The notes: generated by a model not told the origin, from the sequence alone. 64,000 nt of DNA from Oegoconia quadripuncta (GCA_949316235.1 OX438748.1:10977001-11041000); one strand, 5' to 3'. Counted from the stretch's first letter, positions 23,101 through 32,740 are shown. A program made the numbers and translations.

Positions 23101-25547
23101 TTCAATTTTAAATATTTATTAATTTCTGGGCTAAATTACATAATAAAAAAAGATTTCAACAGAGCTCTTTTCATGTGCTTCCCATAATCATTTCTTAGAT
23201 TTGCTGAAACTTTTATAAAGCGGTTACTTTTAAAAATTAACGCTGCCTATACTTAACTTAATGTTATCCGATAATACACACAAAGTTTAGCTAAATTTGG
23301 ATTTGCCGTTCCCAAAAAAAAAACAAATATGTTTGTATGGAAAAAACAGTCTTAATGAAATTCTTCATACAAAACGCCAATTTCATAGGACCTAATACTT
23401 CGCCACCAAATTGGTTGCGCAACCAAGCAGACACCAGGTGTGGTACCCTCCATAGTGCTGTATACATTTTATTGGAGCGCGATTGGTGGCCTAGTGAGAT
23501 ATCGCCCTAACGGATAATCAACTACAGATGGGCGACCCCATGCCCCATCAGATTATCACATTTTGGCCTTAGTAAACTTTACGGCTTTTGAGTTACTATA
23601 CGATTTCGCAAACTAGACTTAATATATTGTTTTTCAAAACAGTAGTGGGCCAGTCAAGCTTGGTTAGCGCTTTGAATGTCATCGACATGAAAAGGGACAG
23701 CCTGACATTTCCGGGTCTCTTAAATGTTAAGAAGCGTTTGAGTATTCGGGGTTAATTCAAACTGTTGTATTCATTGGACCTTTAGGAAACACTTGTGTTT
23801 TGCAGATTCATGGAGAAGTACTCGGCTGCTAAAGATGGCAAAGAGCCAGACTTCAGTGACTACAAAGAGTTCAAATTGAAAGAGGATAATGTTGGTAAGT
23901 ATTCACAAATTATAATTTTGTTTTTATGCACGACTGGTTAAGACTTGACCTCAGTTACACCTGATTTTAAGTGCAGATGAGGGCGAAGGTGAAAGCGCGC
24001 TCACTCTGAATCCTAAACTTATTCAGGGGGCTGACTATGTTATCTCATACATCTAGAGCACAACAGTGCTATCATAAATTGCTGCTTGGCGGCATATTAG
24101 ATAGTGGATTAACTAGCCACAGACTTGTAACAACTCGAGTGCAACTGCTCTAGAAATGTTCAGACATAGCAGCTTACAAAATTTGTAAACTAGACATACA
24201 ATTATTGTAAACTATATGTTTATTTTCAATAGCCAATGCAAACAGTAGTAAATATCACAAAAAGGTCAAAAAACTAAATATATCCCATAAATAACTGCTT
24301 TATACTTGGCATGTGTGTTTAAATGTTTTTAGCTTTAAAATTAAGTGTTTTTTGTACCATAGGCTTCAAAATGCTGCAGAAACTGGGTTGGAATGAAGGT
24401 CAAGGTCTCGGCATGGAAGGAACCGGCATAGTCGAACCAATAAACAAGTAAGTGACGACTACTGACAACTATTAATAGATGACACGAAGGTCAAAACTAT
24501 AAAATTTTAATGCCATCTATCGTTACATTTAAGACCATCCCGCCAAATTTATATAGCACTGCATTTAAAAACTTATGTAGGTTACCCTTACGTTAGGAGT
24601 ATGATTTCAAAACATGTTGTTATTACACATATTATCTACACTCATATTAAACGGATCAACGACTAAACGAATTTTACTAGATAAATTTAGAAAATGTCGT
24701 CTAAATGTTGCCATTTTGCTACTTTTTGCGAAAACTTTTGCGATTGAAATTTCATTTCAACCAATCTCAGCCCACATCCAGCTGGGTATGGGCCTCTTTT
24801 CCATTGCGATTATGGTTTCACTTTTAATAAGTATCATTAATTATAGCATCTCGTTTGTTAGTCGAATTATTTTCAATTTATTAAGGCTTTAAATACCGGC
24901 GCACGGCGGGCAGCCGCCTCCGCTGACTCAATCAAGCGGCGAAAATTTGCAGACGTCTGAGATGGCTACATCTCTTCGCCTTTTGGGGTGAACGGAACTA
25001 AAATCAGTTTTAAAATAGTGCTGTCTTCTTCCTGGAATAATAAGACGATAGCACAGAATTAATATAATAGTACTAGTGTAAAACTTCAAGTTCAAACTCC
25101 ATTTTCTATTCAGAGCTAACATACCAGTAGCGAACCTGGGTCTTGGAGCGGCCACATCCGAGACAGTCTCCCCTGATGATGACGAGTTCGACGCTTACAG
25201 GAAACGCATGATGTTGGCCTACCGATTTAGACCGAATCCTTTGGTAAGTCGCATAGACCGCATACAGTGACATGTTAATTAAATATGCTCAAGATAGTAA
25301 CATTTCCTATTATTTGACAGTCTTATTTTTTGAGTAACCTTTCGTCGCATTTCGTCCATTTCGCATTTGGTTCGATTGCGTTGCGATGTTATGATCTTTG
25401 TGATCCTTAGTCGTTTTTTACGACGCAATATACCTATATTTGTTACTGTAAATATTTTGTGAACATGTTTTTGCAGTTTAGAAAAACTTTAACTGACTAA
25501 CTTTGATATTTCATTCGCAGAACAACCCAAGAAGACCTTATTACTAA
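10946..25547 (+). CDS. SUGP1: SUGP1: SURP and G-patch domain splicing factor (13 coding exons)
   Basis: SUGP1 is a nuclear spliceosome-associated protein. In other animals it works with SF3B1 in branch-site choice, and its G-patch engages a DEAH helicase. Exons: 10946-11109, 14289-14567, 14662-15848, 16735-16933, 17523-17699, 20232-20434, 21071-21234, 22335-22441, 22631-22741, 23806-23894, 24363-24447, 25114-25243, 25521-25547. Every junction is GT-AG and in phase; the total is 2922 bases (973 residues plus stop). Visible parts: N-terminal conserved 'NDGSFMSQF' motif, acidic/basic linker, a Gly-Pro-Met repeat (about residues 230-344), one SURP module (about 580-630), a basic NLS '[13 protein letters not shown]' (about 702-714), an acidic 'YDSDED' stretch, and a C-terminal G-patch ('GWNEGQGLG', about 890-935) ending in NNPRRPYY as in vertebrate SUGP1. 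Longer than the human protein (about 645) because of the repeat exon. Only one SURP is seen where vertebrates have two. Starts of exons 4 and 7 are uncertain. Confidence 0.93.
11401..11810 (+). repeat. Large inverted repeat, right arm
   Basis: Reverse complement of 9952-10418. It begins caccccaaccaaaatgttct and runs, inside SUGP1 intron 1, into the first ~70 bases of the jockey reverse transcriptase fragment. Because the arm and the LINE are continuous here but the LINE is cut off in the left arm, this arm is probably the original and the left arm the copy. Confidence 0.85.
11735..13030 (+). mobile_element. Jockey-type LINE remnant in SUGP1 intron 1
   Basis: Three + strand frames (11741-12055, 12178-12492, 12565-12921) carry successive parts of a non-LTR reverse transcriptase: the '[12 protein letters not shown]' and '[14 protein letters not shown]' segments, '[11 protein letters not shown]' palm motif A, and a C-terminal '[11 protein letters not shown]' region. 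Stops and frameshifts separate them, and motif C reads FADNTA instead of FADD, so a catalytic Asp is lost. The endonuclease domain is absent (5' truncated). Likely inactive and old. Confidence 0.85.
13031..14288 (+). other. Rest of SUGP1 intron 1
   Basis: AT-rich intron sequence after the LINE remnant. A short palindrome (gtggtttataaaatattttatatataaaccac, about 13376-13407) is the only clear structure. It ends in a weak pyrimidine tract and acceptor tttcag at 14283-14288. Confidence 0.6.
14289..14567 (+). CDS. SUGP1: SUGP1 coding exon 2
   Basis: Completes a split AAT codon and continues with '[14 protein letters not shown]', which matches the conserved N-terminal 'NDGSFLQQF'-like motif of SUGP1. 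A long Lys/Glu/Gln run follows and probably forms a charged helix. Donor AG|gttagt, phase 2. Confidence 0.9.
14662..15848 (+). CDS. SUGP1: SUGP1 coding exon 3 (Gly-Pro-Met repeat)
   Basis: A T-rich tract precedes the acceptor at 14660-14661. The exon encodes an acidic Asn/Asp-rich segment, then about 110 residues of a five-residue GPGPM repeat, then a Pro/Gly/Asn/Met-rich tail and several 'IPxPxxL'-like short motifs (for example '[17 protein letters not shown]'). It ends CAAG|gtatta, phase 1. The - strand is also open over much of this exon (15723-14881), but only because of the repeat's composition. Confidence 0.88.
14911..15215 (+). repeat. Coding 15-bp minisatellite (GPGPM units)
   Basis: About 20 head-to-tail 15-base units of the type ggaccaggacctatg. 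They preserve reading frame, so length changes would add or remove five residues at a time. A few units vary (Pro to Ser, Arg or Cys). Confidence 0.9.
15278..15355 (+). repeat. Second coding tandem repeat (PPGGPM units)
   Basis: Five units of cctggtggacccatgcct type (15 bases, Pro-Gly-Gly-Pro-Met-Pro register), next to but distinct from the upstream GPGPM array. Confidence 0.8.
15849..16734 (+). other. SUGP1 intron 3
   Basis: AT-rich; no coding exon or clear repeat. I looked here for the second SURP module known from vertebrate SUGP1 and found none. The 3' end has two usable acceptors: AG at 16694-16695 after a good pyrimidine tract, and AG at 16733-16734. Both keep the frame. Confidence 0.55.
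16735..16933 (+). CDS. SUGP1: SUGP1 coding exon 4 (SURP, first half)
   Basis: Encodes '[14 protein letters not shown]' and then the first helices of the SURP module, with the '[15 protein letters not shown]' core. Donor TG|gtaatg splits a Trp codon. The upstream in-frame acceptor would start the exon at 16696 and add 13 residues; its pyrimidine tract is better, so the true start may be 16696. Confidence 0.75.
17523..17699 (+). CDS. SUGP1: SUGP1 coding exon 5 (SURP, second half)
   Basis: Continues the SURP module with '[20 protein letters not shown]', which has the conserved Phe-Leu and Tyr/Phe positions, then an acidic linker. Acceptor tctttcag, donor GG|gtaatg. Confidence 0.85.
17700..18874 (+). 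other. SUGP1 intron 5, first part
   Basis: AT-rich intron sequence. No gene or clear repeat recognised before the Helitron-like element at 18875. Confidence 0.5.
18875..19097 (+). mobile_element. Helitron-like non-autonomous element
   Basis: Starts ctagtattataaatgcgaaa and ends aagccgcgggcggaaagcta, with the internal 'aaacggatgaacggatttgg' and 'tttccgcgggatt' segments characteristic of a very common lepidopteran repeat of Helitron type. The mariner derivative begins 3-5 bases after its end. Confidence 0.7.
19100..20160 (+). mobile_element. Mariner-superfamily derivative with ~270-bp terminal inverted repeats
   Basis: Ends are cagggcgtcccaaagttatg and its exact inverse at 20139-20158, flanked by TA duplications (19100-19101 and 20159-20160). 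The terminal inverted repeats run about 270 bases inward with few mismatches. A partial transposase lies between them. A second, shorter copy is at 39527-40395. Sits in SUGP1 intron 5. Confidence 0.92.
19375..19812 (+). pseudogene. C-terminal half of a mariner-type transposase
   Basis: 145 codons holding 'FQQDGAPAH' (second catalytic Asp) and '[18 protein letters not shown]' (third catalytic Asp region). The DNA-binding half and the first catalytic Asp are missing and the frame opens inside the left terminal repeat, so the copy is internally deleted and should not encode an active enzyme. The 'TPLDFFFWG' style is typical of insect mariner-related transposases. Confidence 0.88.
20232..20434 (+). 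CDS. SUGP1: SUGP1 coding exon 6 (NLS)
   Basis: Acceptor tttcag at 20226-20231. Encodes a Ser/Glu-rich segment and the basic '[15 protein letters not shown]' stretch, which matches the 'KRKRKSRWG' nuclear signal of vertebrate SUGP1. Donor CTAG|gtctga, phase 1 (weak donor). Confidence 0.88.
21071..21234 (+). CDS. SUGP1: SUGP1 coding exon 7
   Basis: Encodes '[18 protein letters not shown]' and '[17 protein letters not shown]', ending CAG|gtatgt in phase 0. The start is uncertain: acceptors at 21034, 21046 and 21070 all keep the frame, giving 12, 8 or 0 extra residues. None has a strong pyrimidine tract. I chose the last, which leaves the shortest unconserved lead-in. Confidence 0.75.
21235..21499 (+). 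other. Start of SUGP1 intron 7
   Basis: Holds a short Helitron-like terminal piece near 21371 (cccgcggcttcgtttatgtg). No coding seen. Confidence 0.4.
21500..22036. repeat. TIR-bearing element in SUGP1 intron 7
   Basis: tttttaatacagttgc at about 21615 is matched by gcaactgtattaaaaac at about 22020-22036. Just upstream, agtgcggaa...tgtcattgcaa and ttgcaatgac...ttccgcac (21513-21600) form a second nested palindrome. A shared gcgg/ccgc motif recurs near the right end. Probably one composite non-autonomous DNA element family. Confidence 0.65.
22335..22441 (+). CDS. SUGP1: SUGP1 coding exon 8
   Basis: Acceptor ctatcag. Encodes '[12 protein letters not shown]' and the acidic '[17 protein letters not shown]', which matches the 'YDSDEE...GTWEHQ' block of SUGP1. 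Donor AG|gtgggt, phase 2. Confidence 0.92.
22631..22741 (+). CDS. SUGP1: SUGP1 coding exon 9
   Basis: Encodes '[20 protein letters not shown]', very close to the vertebrate '[20 protein letters not shown]'. Donor AA|gtaagg, phase 2. Confidence 0.95.
22837..23510. repeat. TIR-bearing element in SUGP1 intron 9
   Basis: Left end ggcctataactcactaggac pairs imperfectly with right end cctagtgagatatcgccc. Internal ggttgcgcaacc-type palindromes occur near both ends (22900 and 23412). No coding inside; a non-autonomous element of about 670 bases. Confidence 0.55.
23806..23894 (+). CDS. SUGP1: SUGP1 coding exon 10
   Basis: Encodes '[20 protein letters not shown]', matching vertebrate '[20 protein letters not shown]', and leads into the G-patch. 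Donor GTTG|gtaagt, phase 1. Confidence 0.95.
23919..24131 (-). mobile_element. SINE copy (diverged) in SUGP1 intron 10
   Basis: tttttatgcacgactggtta and later gacctcagttacacctg, ttgctgcttggcggcat mark a diverged copy of the tRNA-headed SINE best seen at 44727-45059. The tRNA head is not preserved. Confidence 0.65.
24363..24447 (+). CDS. SUGP1: SUGP1 coding exon 11 (G-patch core)
   Basis: Encodes '[20 protein letters not shown]', the Gly-rich G-patch signature that contacts DEAH-box helicases. Donor AA|gtaagt, phase 2. Confidence 0.96.
25114..25243 (+). CDS. SUGP1: SUGP1 coding exon 12
   Basis: Finishes the G-patch ('[10 protein letters not shown]') and encodes '[20 protein letters not shown]', nearly identical to the vertebrate C-terminal block. 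Donor TTG|gtaagt, phase 0. Confidence 0.96.
25521..25547 (+). CDS. SUGP1: SUGP1 coding exon 13 (terminal 8 codons)
   Basis: Acceptor ttcgcag, then NNPRRPYY and TAA. These eight residues equal the end of vertebrate SUGP1, which confirms both the exon and the stop. Confidence 0.96.
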   Translation, partial: NNPRRPYY

Positions 25548-27135
25548 GAAGAATTTATTTATAATTATTTTTAGTTATTTTAGATAGGCAATCCCAAAAA
25601 ATACTTCTGTTGTTCGTAGTGAAATTATAGTATGCAGATACTGTCGCGGTCAGACAACTCAGACATGCTTATTACTCTAGGCTTATTGCTGTCATTATGA
25701 CAATAGCAAATTATTCTATTGGAAATCTATTTTTTTATCATCGACTAGGAATAAGGACAGAAAACACTTTAACGCCCGAAAACCTAATCGCTTGTTAAAG
25801 TTAACGGTCAATTAAACATCATTCTGTCGCTTTGAATGTCAACGATCTAAAAGTGACAGCATGATATTCAATGGTCTCTTAAAGTTAAGTAGCTTTGGAG
25901 TATTACGCGAAAATATTTTTTTACCACAACAAGCGTACCACAAAGCAAGCAATCTTAAATAAATTAATGAATGATCGAAAACCAATAAGTTTAAAACTAA
26001 TAAATATTTCCTGACCACGACTGTATTTACATGAAGTAGTACGCATACAAGTGAAGGTCGCATTTCTTTATTTATAATGGTAGCCTGAAAAAAAATCTCA
26101 TGCGCCCTTAAGTCTTCCCCTCTCTTTTTTGTAGTTGTTATTTACCCTAGTTAGAAAGAGAGGAGAGGCTAAGTGATCGAGACAGGAGTAGTAAATGCCT
26201 TTTCTATGGTCATATACCTACAGGCTACAATATACATTGAGAAATATGGCCTAATGACCATCTTTATCTACAACTTCATATTTGTAGGTGAAAGGATTTT
26301 GAAGATATATTGAATTTTTTTAAATAGTAAGGTAGCAAGGTTTCTTTGGAATTTACGGTTCTATTTAAATATGAAATTATGTATCCTTATCATGATGTAA
26401 TATTGTAACCTCTTTAGACATTTTCGATATTCTTTTGTTTATACCGGATCGAACCGCTCCAAAAGTATATTGTTAATCAATTTTCATAACAAAATATTGA
26501 GATTATCATATTATATACCATGTATTGAGCTTAACAAAGTAAAGCACGTTTGTGTATTCTCAAGTAATGTTCGGTTATTTATTATGTACTCAATGTATCT
26601 TATCTATTAGAATGTTCGGTATTTTCGAAGTTTTGAAAAAATATTGTTTTATTTTTTTAGGCTATAAATTAACAATGAGAAAATGGGGTAAACGAAGGAT
26701 GTCGTTTATAACAGCAACAAATCCTGTAGGTCAGTAACAGGGACCCTACAGTTTATGAGAGGTTGCAAGATAAATCGCTGGCCAAACTTTTTTCATAATA
26801 GCTTTATTTAATTTTACTCTGTATTGTAAACATAATATTTATTTAGGATATTCTTCATTTGTCACATTTTTCATATCATATAGTGCAATATTGTCTAGCT
26901 TACATATGATATTATAATATGGCACTCAAGATGGTTACTTATTCTGTACTTACCTTATTATGAACTATTTTAAATTTAATTTCGGCATGTTTGTTATTTG
27001 TGATACATAAGGAATTTCTTTCAGTTTTTACGAACATCGAGAAATAACACGTTATTCACAATCTAATAAGTACATTATTATACAACGTAACGGAATTATT
27101 GTTAAATTTCTTTTAAATAAAAATATAAAATTATC
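25548..27135 (+). other. SUGP1 3' UTR (extent inferred)
   Basis: AT-rich non-coding stretch. AATAAA occurs at about 25998 and at 27116-27121 (ttaaataaaaat). Either could end the transcript. No repeat element was recognised in it. Confidence 0.45.
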
Positions 27136-27424
27136 TTGTAGTTTCATTTTAGGCAGACATGTACATTTTGGACGCAAGCTACTTGTCTTTTATTTATTTT
27201 AAATCTTACATCTATATGCTACTCAGTGTAAGTGAGACAGTAGATTATGCTTAGAGCCTTCCTGATTGTATAAAACGCAGGGCGGCTTTTGAATGGAAGT
27301 AAGAAATCACAGGTGCCCTGTAAATCAAAGAAAGTGGGTACTATCTCATTGATCTTTTAGGATAAGTACTTAAATTGATACCTTATATTGCTTAGCTCGA
27401 AGAACTGATAGCCGTTAGAGGTTG

Positions 27425-27525
27425 AGAGTAGAGACTACGCCCCGGCAAGCGCGCGTAGAACGTCCACCGACAAGGTGGATGGATAACCTGATAAAGGCTT
27501 GAACCGGTCTATCTGGAAATCTATG
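27425..27525 (+). repeat. RTE LINE fragment
   Basis: cgtccaccgacaaggtggat resembles the 'cccaccgaggtggac' part of the RTE 3' coding end seen at 28399-28829. Short and diverged. Confidence 0.35.
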
Positions 27526-27534
27526 TAGTAGTCT

Positions 27535-27683
27535 TAGGCCCGTATTAATAAATCGTTCTTGAGATTGAGATCGCGTTTCGGTCTCGAGACCTATTTTTCT
27601 GATGCTGTTTTAATATGCAACAGATTCTCAAGCGTCAACTTGAGGTCATGTCAATCTGAGAACGGTTTATTAATATGGGCCTA
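27535..27683. repeat. Short MITE, 'taggcccgtattaataa' ends
   Basis: taggcccgtattaataaatc pairs with the right end ttattaatatgggccta; the inner cttgagattgaga / tcaatctgagaac also pair. About 149 bases, palindromic, with no coding. Same family as 57051-57480. Confidence 0.8.
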
Positions 27684-27956
27684 AGTTCAGCAGTAATCGT
27701 CCTTTAGCTGATATAATGACGATGAAACAGGGAACAGCTGATCATTTTTACAATTTCAAAGTTGGTGCTTCGTTGGTAAAAGTTGTTTGGTTGTCTAACT
27801 GACTTTTATGAGTAAGATTCAGTTACCTAAGTATGTATTAGAAATGCTATTTTTCAATACAATTTCTTAGAATAAAGATTGTTATAGATAATTATTATTC
27901 ATTATTCCACGCCCAACAAAAAAATTGCAACCAACTTACAAAACCAGTCATGCATG

Positions 27957-28285
27957 AGTTTTTTTTTATGCACAACGGATTGGTGCTTGACCTCAATTAC
28001 ACCTGATATTAAGTGAAGATGAGGTCGAAGCGTACTACCCGGAAACCCCAACAAATTTGGACGACTGGCTATCTTATCTCTGACAACCGGAACACAACAA
28101 TGCTATTAATATTGCTGCTTGGCGGCAGATTTAGATAAGATGGTGGTAGCTAGCCAGGCGGACATTTAAAATGCCCTACCACCAACCAAACCGAGTACTT
28201 AAACATGTACCCCGCTGGGGGATCGAACCCGCGACCTTCGAATCGTAAACACGATGTTGTTTACATTGAGCCACGGGTGCCGAGT
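27957..28285 (-). mobile_element. tRNA-headed SINE, near full length
   Basis: In reverse, the head has a gtggctcaatgt A-box-like start and a gggttcgatccc B-box, followed by the family body (ctgccgccaagcagcaat, ggttgtcagagataagatag) and a T-rich (poly(A) in sense) end at 27957-27968. Compare 44727-45059. Confidence 0.85.
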
Positions 28286-28384
28286 CATGTTGATTATAGT
28301 CAATTGGAGTGACACAGAAGTGCTGAAATTATTGTGTAAAATTGTGTTTTTTATAACTGGACAAATTAATAAAGACCTGTTGAA

Positions 28385-28830
28385 TAGAAGTCTTTGATCA
28401 GTGTGTGTGGCCAGTGATGACATATGGAACTGAAACGTGGTCGCTCACTATGGGTCTTATAAGAAGGCTCAAGGTCACCCAAATGCAAAATGGAGAGAGC
28501 TATGCTCGAAGTCTCGCGGGAAATGAGGAGATCCGCAGGTAAACCAAGGTGACCGTTATAGCCCGAAGAATTGCCAAACTTAAGTGGCAGTGGGCGGGGC
28601 ACATTGCTCGTAGGACCGACGGCCGTTGGGGCGGAAAGGTTCTCGAGTGGCGACCACGCACCGGAAGACGCAGCGTAGGCAGGCCCCCCACGAGGTGGAC
28701 CGACGATTTGGTAAAGATCGCAGGAAGCCGCTGGATGCAGGCAGCGGAGGACCGATCGTTGTGGTGATCTTTGGGGGAGGCCTTTGTCCAGCAGTGGACG
28801 TCTTTCGGCTGATATGATGATGATGATGTT
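28385..28830 (+). mobile_element. RTE-type LINE, 3' coding end
   Basis: Encodes, with a stop near 28541 and a frameshift near 28765, the typical C-terminal region 'ARRIAKLKWQWAGHIARRTD', 'VLEWRPRTGRRSVGRPPTRW' and 'DRSLW', then ends in an (atg)n tail at 28815-28829. 5' truncated and inactive. Several smaller pieces of the same 3' end occur (35152, 37060, 38546, 41437, 57873). Confidence 0.9.
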
Positions 28831-29115
28831 GGACTGGTCCATGCCTTCGGAGACCGGAGAACTGGCGCCTACTTTGTTCAGCAACTGAGTACGTGCATCA
28901 ATGGCGCTAGCGTACTGGGCCCTATGTCTCGCGAAAGCGAGTTGTTTTTACTCCTATAAGATATATTTTTAGACCACTCTGTATTATACTGCTTAATAAT
29001 AATAATCTATTGTGCTATATTGAAATAAAATACCTACATAATTAACAAATTTGAAAGCGTCTTAAGACGCTGCATCTAGACCAAACTTAGAGTAAATTAT
29101 GTAGTAAATATGCTG

Positions 29116-29164
29116 ACGCTTATTGGGACGTACTATATGACACATAGTACGTCCCAATAAGCGT
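29116..29164. repeat. Perfect 21-bp hairpin
   Basis: acgcttattgggacgtacta plus t at 29116-29136 is exactly inverted at 29144-29164 with a 7-base loop. No AT-tail typical of a terminator; probably the remnant of a palindromic element. Confidence 0.8.
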
Positions 29165-29438
29165 ACTATATACGGTACGATAATGAGAAGGGCCTGCTAA
29201 AAAGTATTAGCAATAGCAGTTGTTAATTTGCTCTTATATTGCACTGACGCTTTTGCGTCCTGAGAGGTAGCTTACATACATAGTCCACTGTTTGACATAA
29301 CTCTCTCCCATACTGCGGCGATTTCAAACACTTTCCATGGGGGGATTTGCCCTAATCGCCATGCTGGACGGAAACAATACTCAAAACAAAAAAACAAGCC
29401 TTATGTTCATCTTGAAAGTATCGAAATTATACTTTGTA
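29165..29438. other. Unassigned intergenic stretch
   Basis: No coding or clear repeat structure recognised. Confidence 0.4.
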
Positions 29439-29515
29439 TATACCGGATGAGTTTTTTTACCATAAAGAAAAATATAGGGCATATTAGGTAAGTGAATTAG
29501 AAGTTAATGGCATAG
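29439..29515 (+). repeat. Inverted repeat flanking LINE, left
   Basis: 77 bases, starting tataccggatgagttttttt and ending gttaatggcatag, nearly the reverse complement of 33323-33401. The outer end borders a TA, as in Tc1/mariner-type MITEs. Confidence 0.85.
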
Positions 29516-29891
29516 GTAATTTTTTTTTTTTTCAAAAACGCACCCGCCGGCCCTACTTTAATATGAGACGTGCGGGATTCGTAGGATTCCTATCATGCGA
29601 AATTTATTTAGAACTCGTATTTTCTCCAAGTTTTCTTTATTTAAGTCAAAGTCAAAGTCAAAGTTGCTTTATTTTGTAGGTACACAGAGTACACTTAAAA
29701 TAGTCAATTTTACATTTTTTAAGCTACTGCTTGTTCAAAATGCAATTTTCCCCTGAGAAGAACAAGCAAGAAACTCGAAGGGTTGCTCTTTTAAAATCAG
29801 GTTTTGATTTTACATAAAGGTTTTTATATTACAAAAAGGTTTTTATAAATCATTATTAATCGTGAAATAGCCTGGCATGCGAACAATCTCA

Positions 29892-31112
29892 TTATGTCCA
29901 GGGATGATTATCATCTAAATAGTCTGATATTTTATAATATGCTTTGTTAATAAGTTTCTGTTTTATAGTATCTTTAAATTTATCAAGTGGAAGATTTTGT
30001 ATATCAACTGGGACCTTATTGAAAAAGCGTATACATAACCCTTTGAATGAATTACTGACTTTGCGGAGGCGACTTATGTGACCTGCAAGTTTATCTTTAT
30101 TTCTTGTATTGACATCATGTTTATCACTATTTTTCCTAAATGATGCTATATTTTTTTTGACATACATTAGATTTTCAAAAATGTACTGTGACGAAAAGGT
30201 TAGAATGTTATACACTTTAAACCTATCTCTAAGTGACACTGCAGGTTTCAATTGATAAATTGCGCGAACGGCTCGTTTTTGTAAAACAAAGATTGTATTT
30301 ATATCCGCGGCATTTCCCCACAGTAAGATACCATAAGACATCAAGCTGTGGAAATAACTAAAATATACTAATCTAGCAGTATTTACGTCTGACATTTGTC
30401 GAATTTTTTTGACTGCGTACGCTGCAGAGCTGAGCCTTTTCGCCAATTTATGTATATGAGGACCCCATTGCATTTTGGCGTCTAAAGTAATGCCCAAAAA
30501 TACAGTAGAATCTACGAGATCTAAAGTGGCATTTTTTATCATTATATTTGTGGGCACCGCTCTGACATTGGGTAGTACAAATTTCACACATTTAGTTTTT
30601 TTCTCATTAAGTAACAAATTATTTGCCGTAAACCATTCTACTATTTCAGAAATAGCATTGTTCACATCGTCATAGCTTAATTTTTGTCTATTTACTTTAA
30701 ATAATACGGAGGTATCATCTGCAAACAATACTATTTCATGTTTATTATCCTTTACAAGGTTAGGCAAGTCATTTATATAGACCAAAAATAAAAATGGCCC
30801 GAGTATGGAACCCTGCGGGACGCCCATGCAGACTGTGGACCCTGACGATGTGTTGCCACTGATACTAACCCTCTGAACTCTGCCACTCATATAAGAATTC
30901 AAAAGGTCAATAGCACGGCCTGTTACACCATAATGACGTAATTTCCTGATTAAGATGTCATGATTAACGCAATCAAATGCCTTGGACAAGTCGCAGAACA
31001 CTCCTATTGCATCCCGAGAATCTTCCCAAGCTTCAAAAATATGTTGTAAGAGCTCGACACCTGCGTCGGTTGTCGAGCGGCCCCTAGTAAAACCGAATTG
31101 TTTATGCGACAA
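29892..31112 (-). pseudogene. LINE reverse transcriptase, C-terminal part
   Basis: 406 codons beginning (at a TTG) 'SHKQFGFTRGRSTTDAGVEL'. It has palm motif A 'VFCDLSKAFDCV', 'GVPQGSILGP', the catalytic 'LFADDTSVLF', thumb, and a C-terminal region ending 'YYKISDYLDDNHPWT'. The frame continues that of 31102-32688 after a single-base shift near 31110, so element coding is broken only once in this half; motifs are otherwise intact. Confidence 0.92.
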
Positions 31113-32740
31113 AATCGTTACTATAAAAATAAGCCGATAACTGAATTAATATAATTTTTTCAAAGATTTTACTGAGAGTCGGTAGTATTGATATAGGTCT
31201 AAAATTAGAGGGGTCTGTTCTACTACCGGCTTTAAATAAAGGTATAACTTTACTGTGTTTCATCAAATCAGGAAATATGCCATCATCAATACATTTATTA
31301 AAAATACAAGCTAAGTGTGGTGACACACAATCAATTATGGCGCTAATAATTTTTACTGATAAACCGTAAAGGTCGACAGTCTTTTTCTTGTCTAGAGATC
31401 TAAATGCTTTTATAATGTCTACAGGACTTATATGATGAAATTTAAAATGAGAATTACAAATCCCCACATTTTGTCTAAGTAGCGATTCAGCGAGTGTGGG
31501 ACATGAATTAAGAGAATTTGTAGTCGAAATTGGAATGTTGGTGAAAAATTTTTCAAAAGCTTCTGCAACTTCTAAATGTGTTATTAAAATTTGATCGTTA
31601 ATTTTTAGTCTAATATCGGTGTTGCAAGGCTTGACTTTTCCAGTTTCGCTATTTATAATTTTCCAAGTAGTCTTTACTACGTCTGCACTATTTTTTATTT
31701 TGTTATTTATAAACTTTGCTTTTGCTGTAGCACAGACCCGCTTGAATGTTTTCGAATATTGTTTAACATATTCACTAAAACTTTCGCTCTTGTTATATGT
31801 CCTTTCTTCATAAAGATCATATAACTTATTCCTACTTTTATGGATTCCAACCGTCGCCCAGTCACTGAAAACGAGGGAATTATTGATTTTAATTGTTTTT
31901 GTTACAAAAACATTATTACTTTCAGTTTTCAACATTTCAAAGACTGATTTATATAATATATTTGGATCGTCACAGAACGGTAGATAATCCAGTTTCGCCG
32001 TCACATTACTCTTATATTGATCAAGCCGTGCATCAGTTACAGGCACATACGTGAAATCTCTTTTCAGTGTCTTTTCAACTGCTATATTAAAAATGGCTAA
32101 CTGACCACAGTGATCTGAACTTAATTTATTTAAAATAGATTTATCACTGGGCTGTAAATTTGAAAAAATATTATCAATGGAGGTAGCTGATGTAGAGGTA
32201 ATTCTAGTCGGCACTGAAAAAAGATTAACAAGGTTAAAGCAAGTGAATAAAGATTTAAGCCTTCTACTTTGACTGCTATCCTCCAATATATTTATATTAA
32301 AATCTCCGCAAACCACAATGTATTTATTTGAATTACTAATTTTACAGAGTATTTCATCCATAATTTTTTCAAATAATTCATACGATGAAGAAGGGGGTCT
32401 GTATACGCTTAATACAGTAAGCCGAGCAAGTTCTACACAGGCTATTTCAATAGTTCGCTCAACAGAAAGGTTTACAATATCGAGACGCTCTTTAAATTTA
32501 ATATTGTTACGAATTAAAATAAGACTACCGCCTCGAATTGCTTTCGTCCTGCTGAACGAGCTTGCAATCTGGTACTCCTTGAAGCCGAACATGAGCTCAC
32601 ATTGTTTATACCAATGTTCCGTTATGCACAATATATCAGTTCCAGTGCAGCCCATGAACAGCTCCACTTCTAACTCCTTGCCACTCATACCCTGAATATT
32701 TTGGTGTACCAGATTAATAAATTTCTTATTTTTATAATAT
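31102..32740 (-). pseudogene. LINE endonuclease and N-terminal reverse transcriptase
   Basis: Open from upstream of the first ATG (32688): 'LVHQNIQGMSGKELE' at about 32720 is the start of an AP-type endonuclease domain, followed by 'ITEHWYK', 'VVCGDFNINI' and 'LSSDHCGQLAIF'. Then comes the RT lead-in 'VIPLFKAGSRTDPSNFRPIS'. Ends with a stop at 31102 owing to the frameshift that leads into 29892-31112. The start near 32740 is chosen because the endonuclease similarity extends past the first Met. Confidence 0.9.

Noticed and set aside
24614..24892. 92-codon frame with hydrophobic stretches in SUGP1 intron 11
   Set aside because: Located within an intron, no conserved motif; a chance AT-rich frame.
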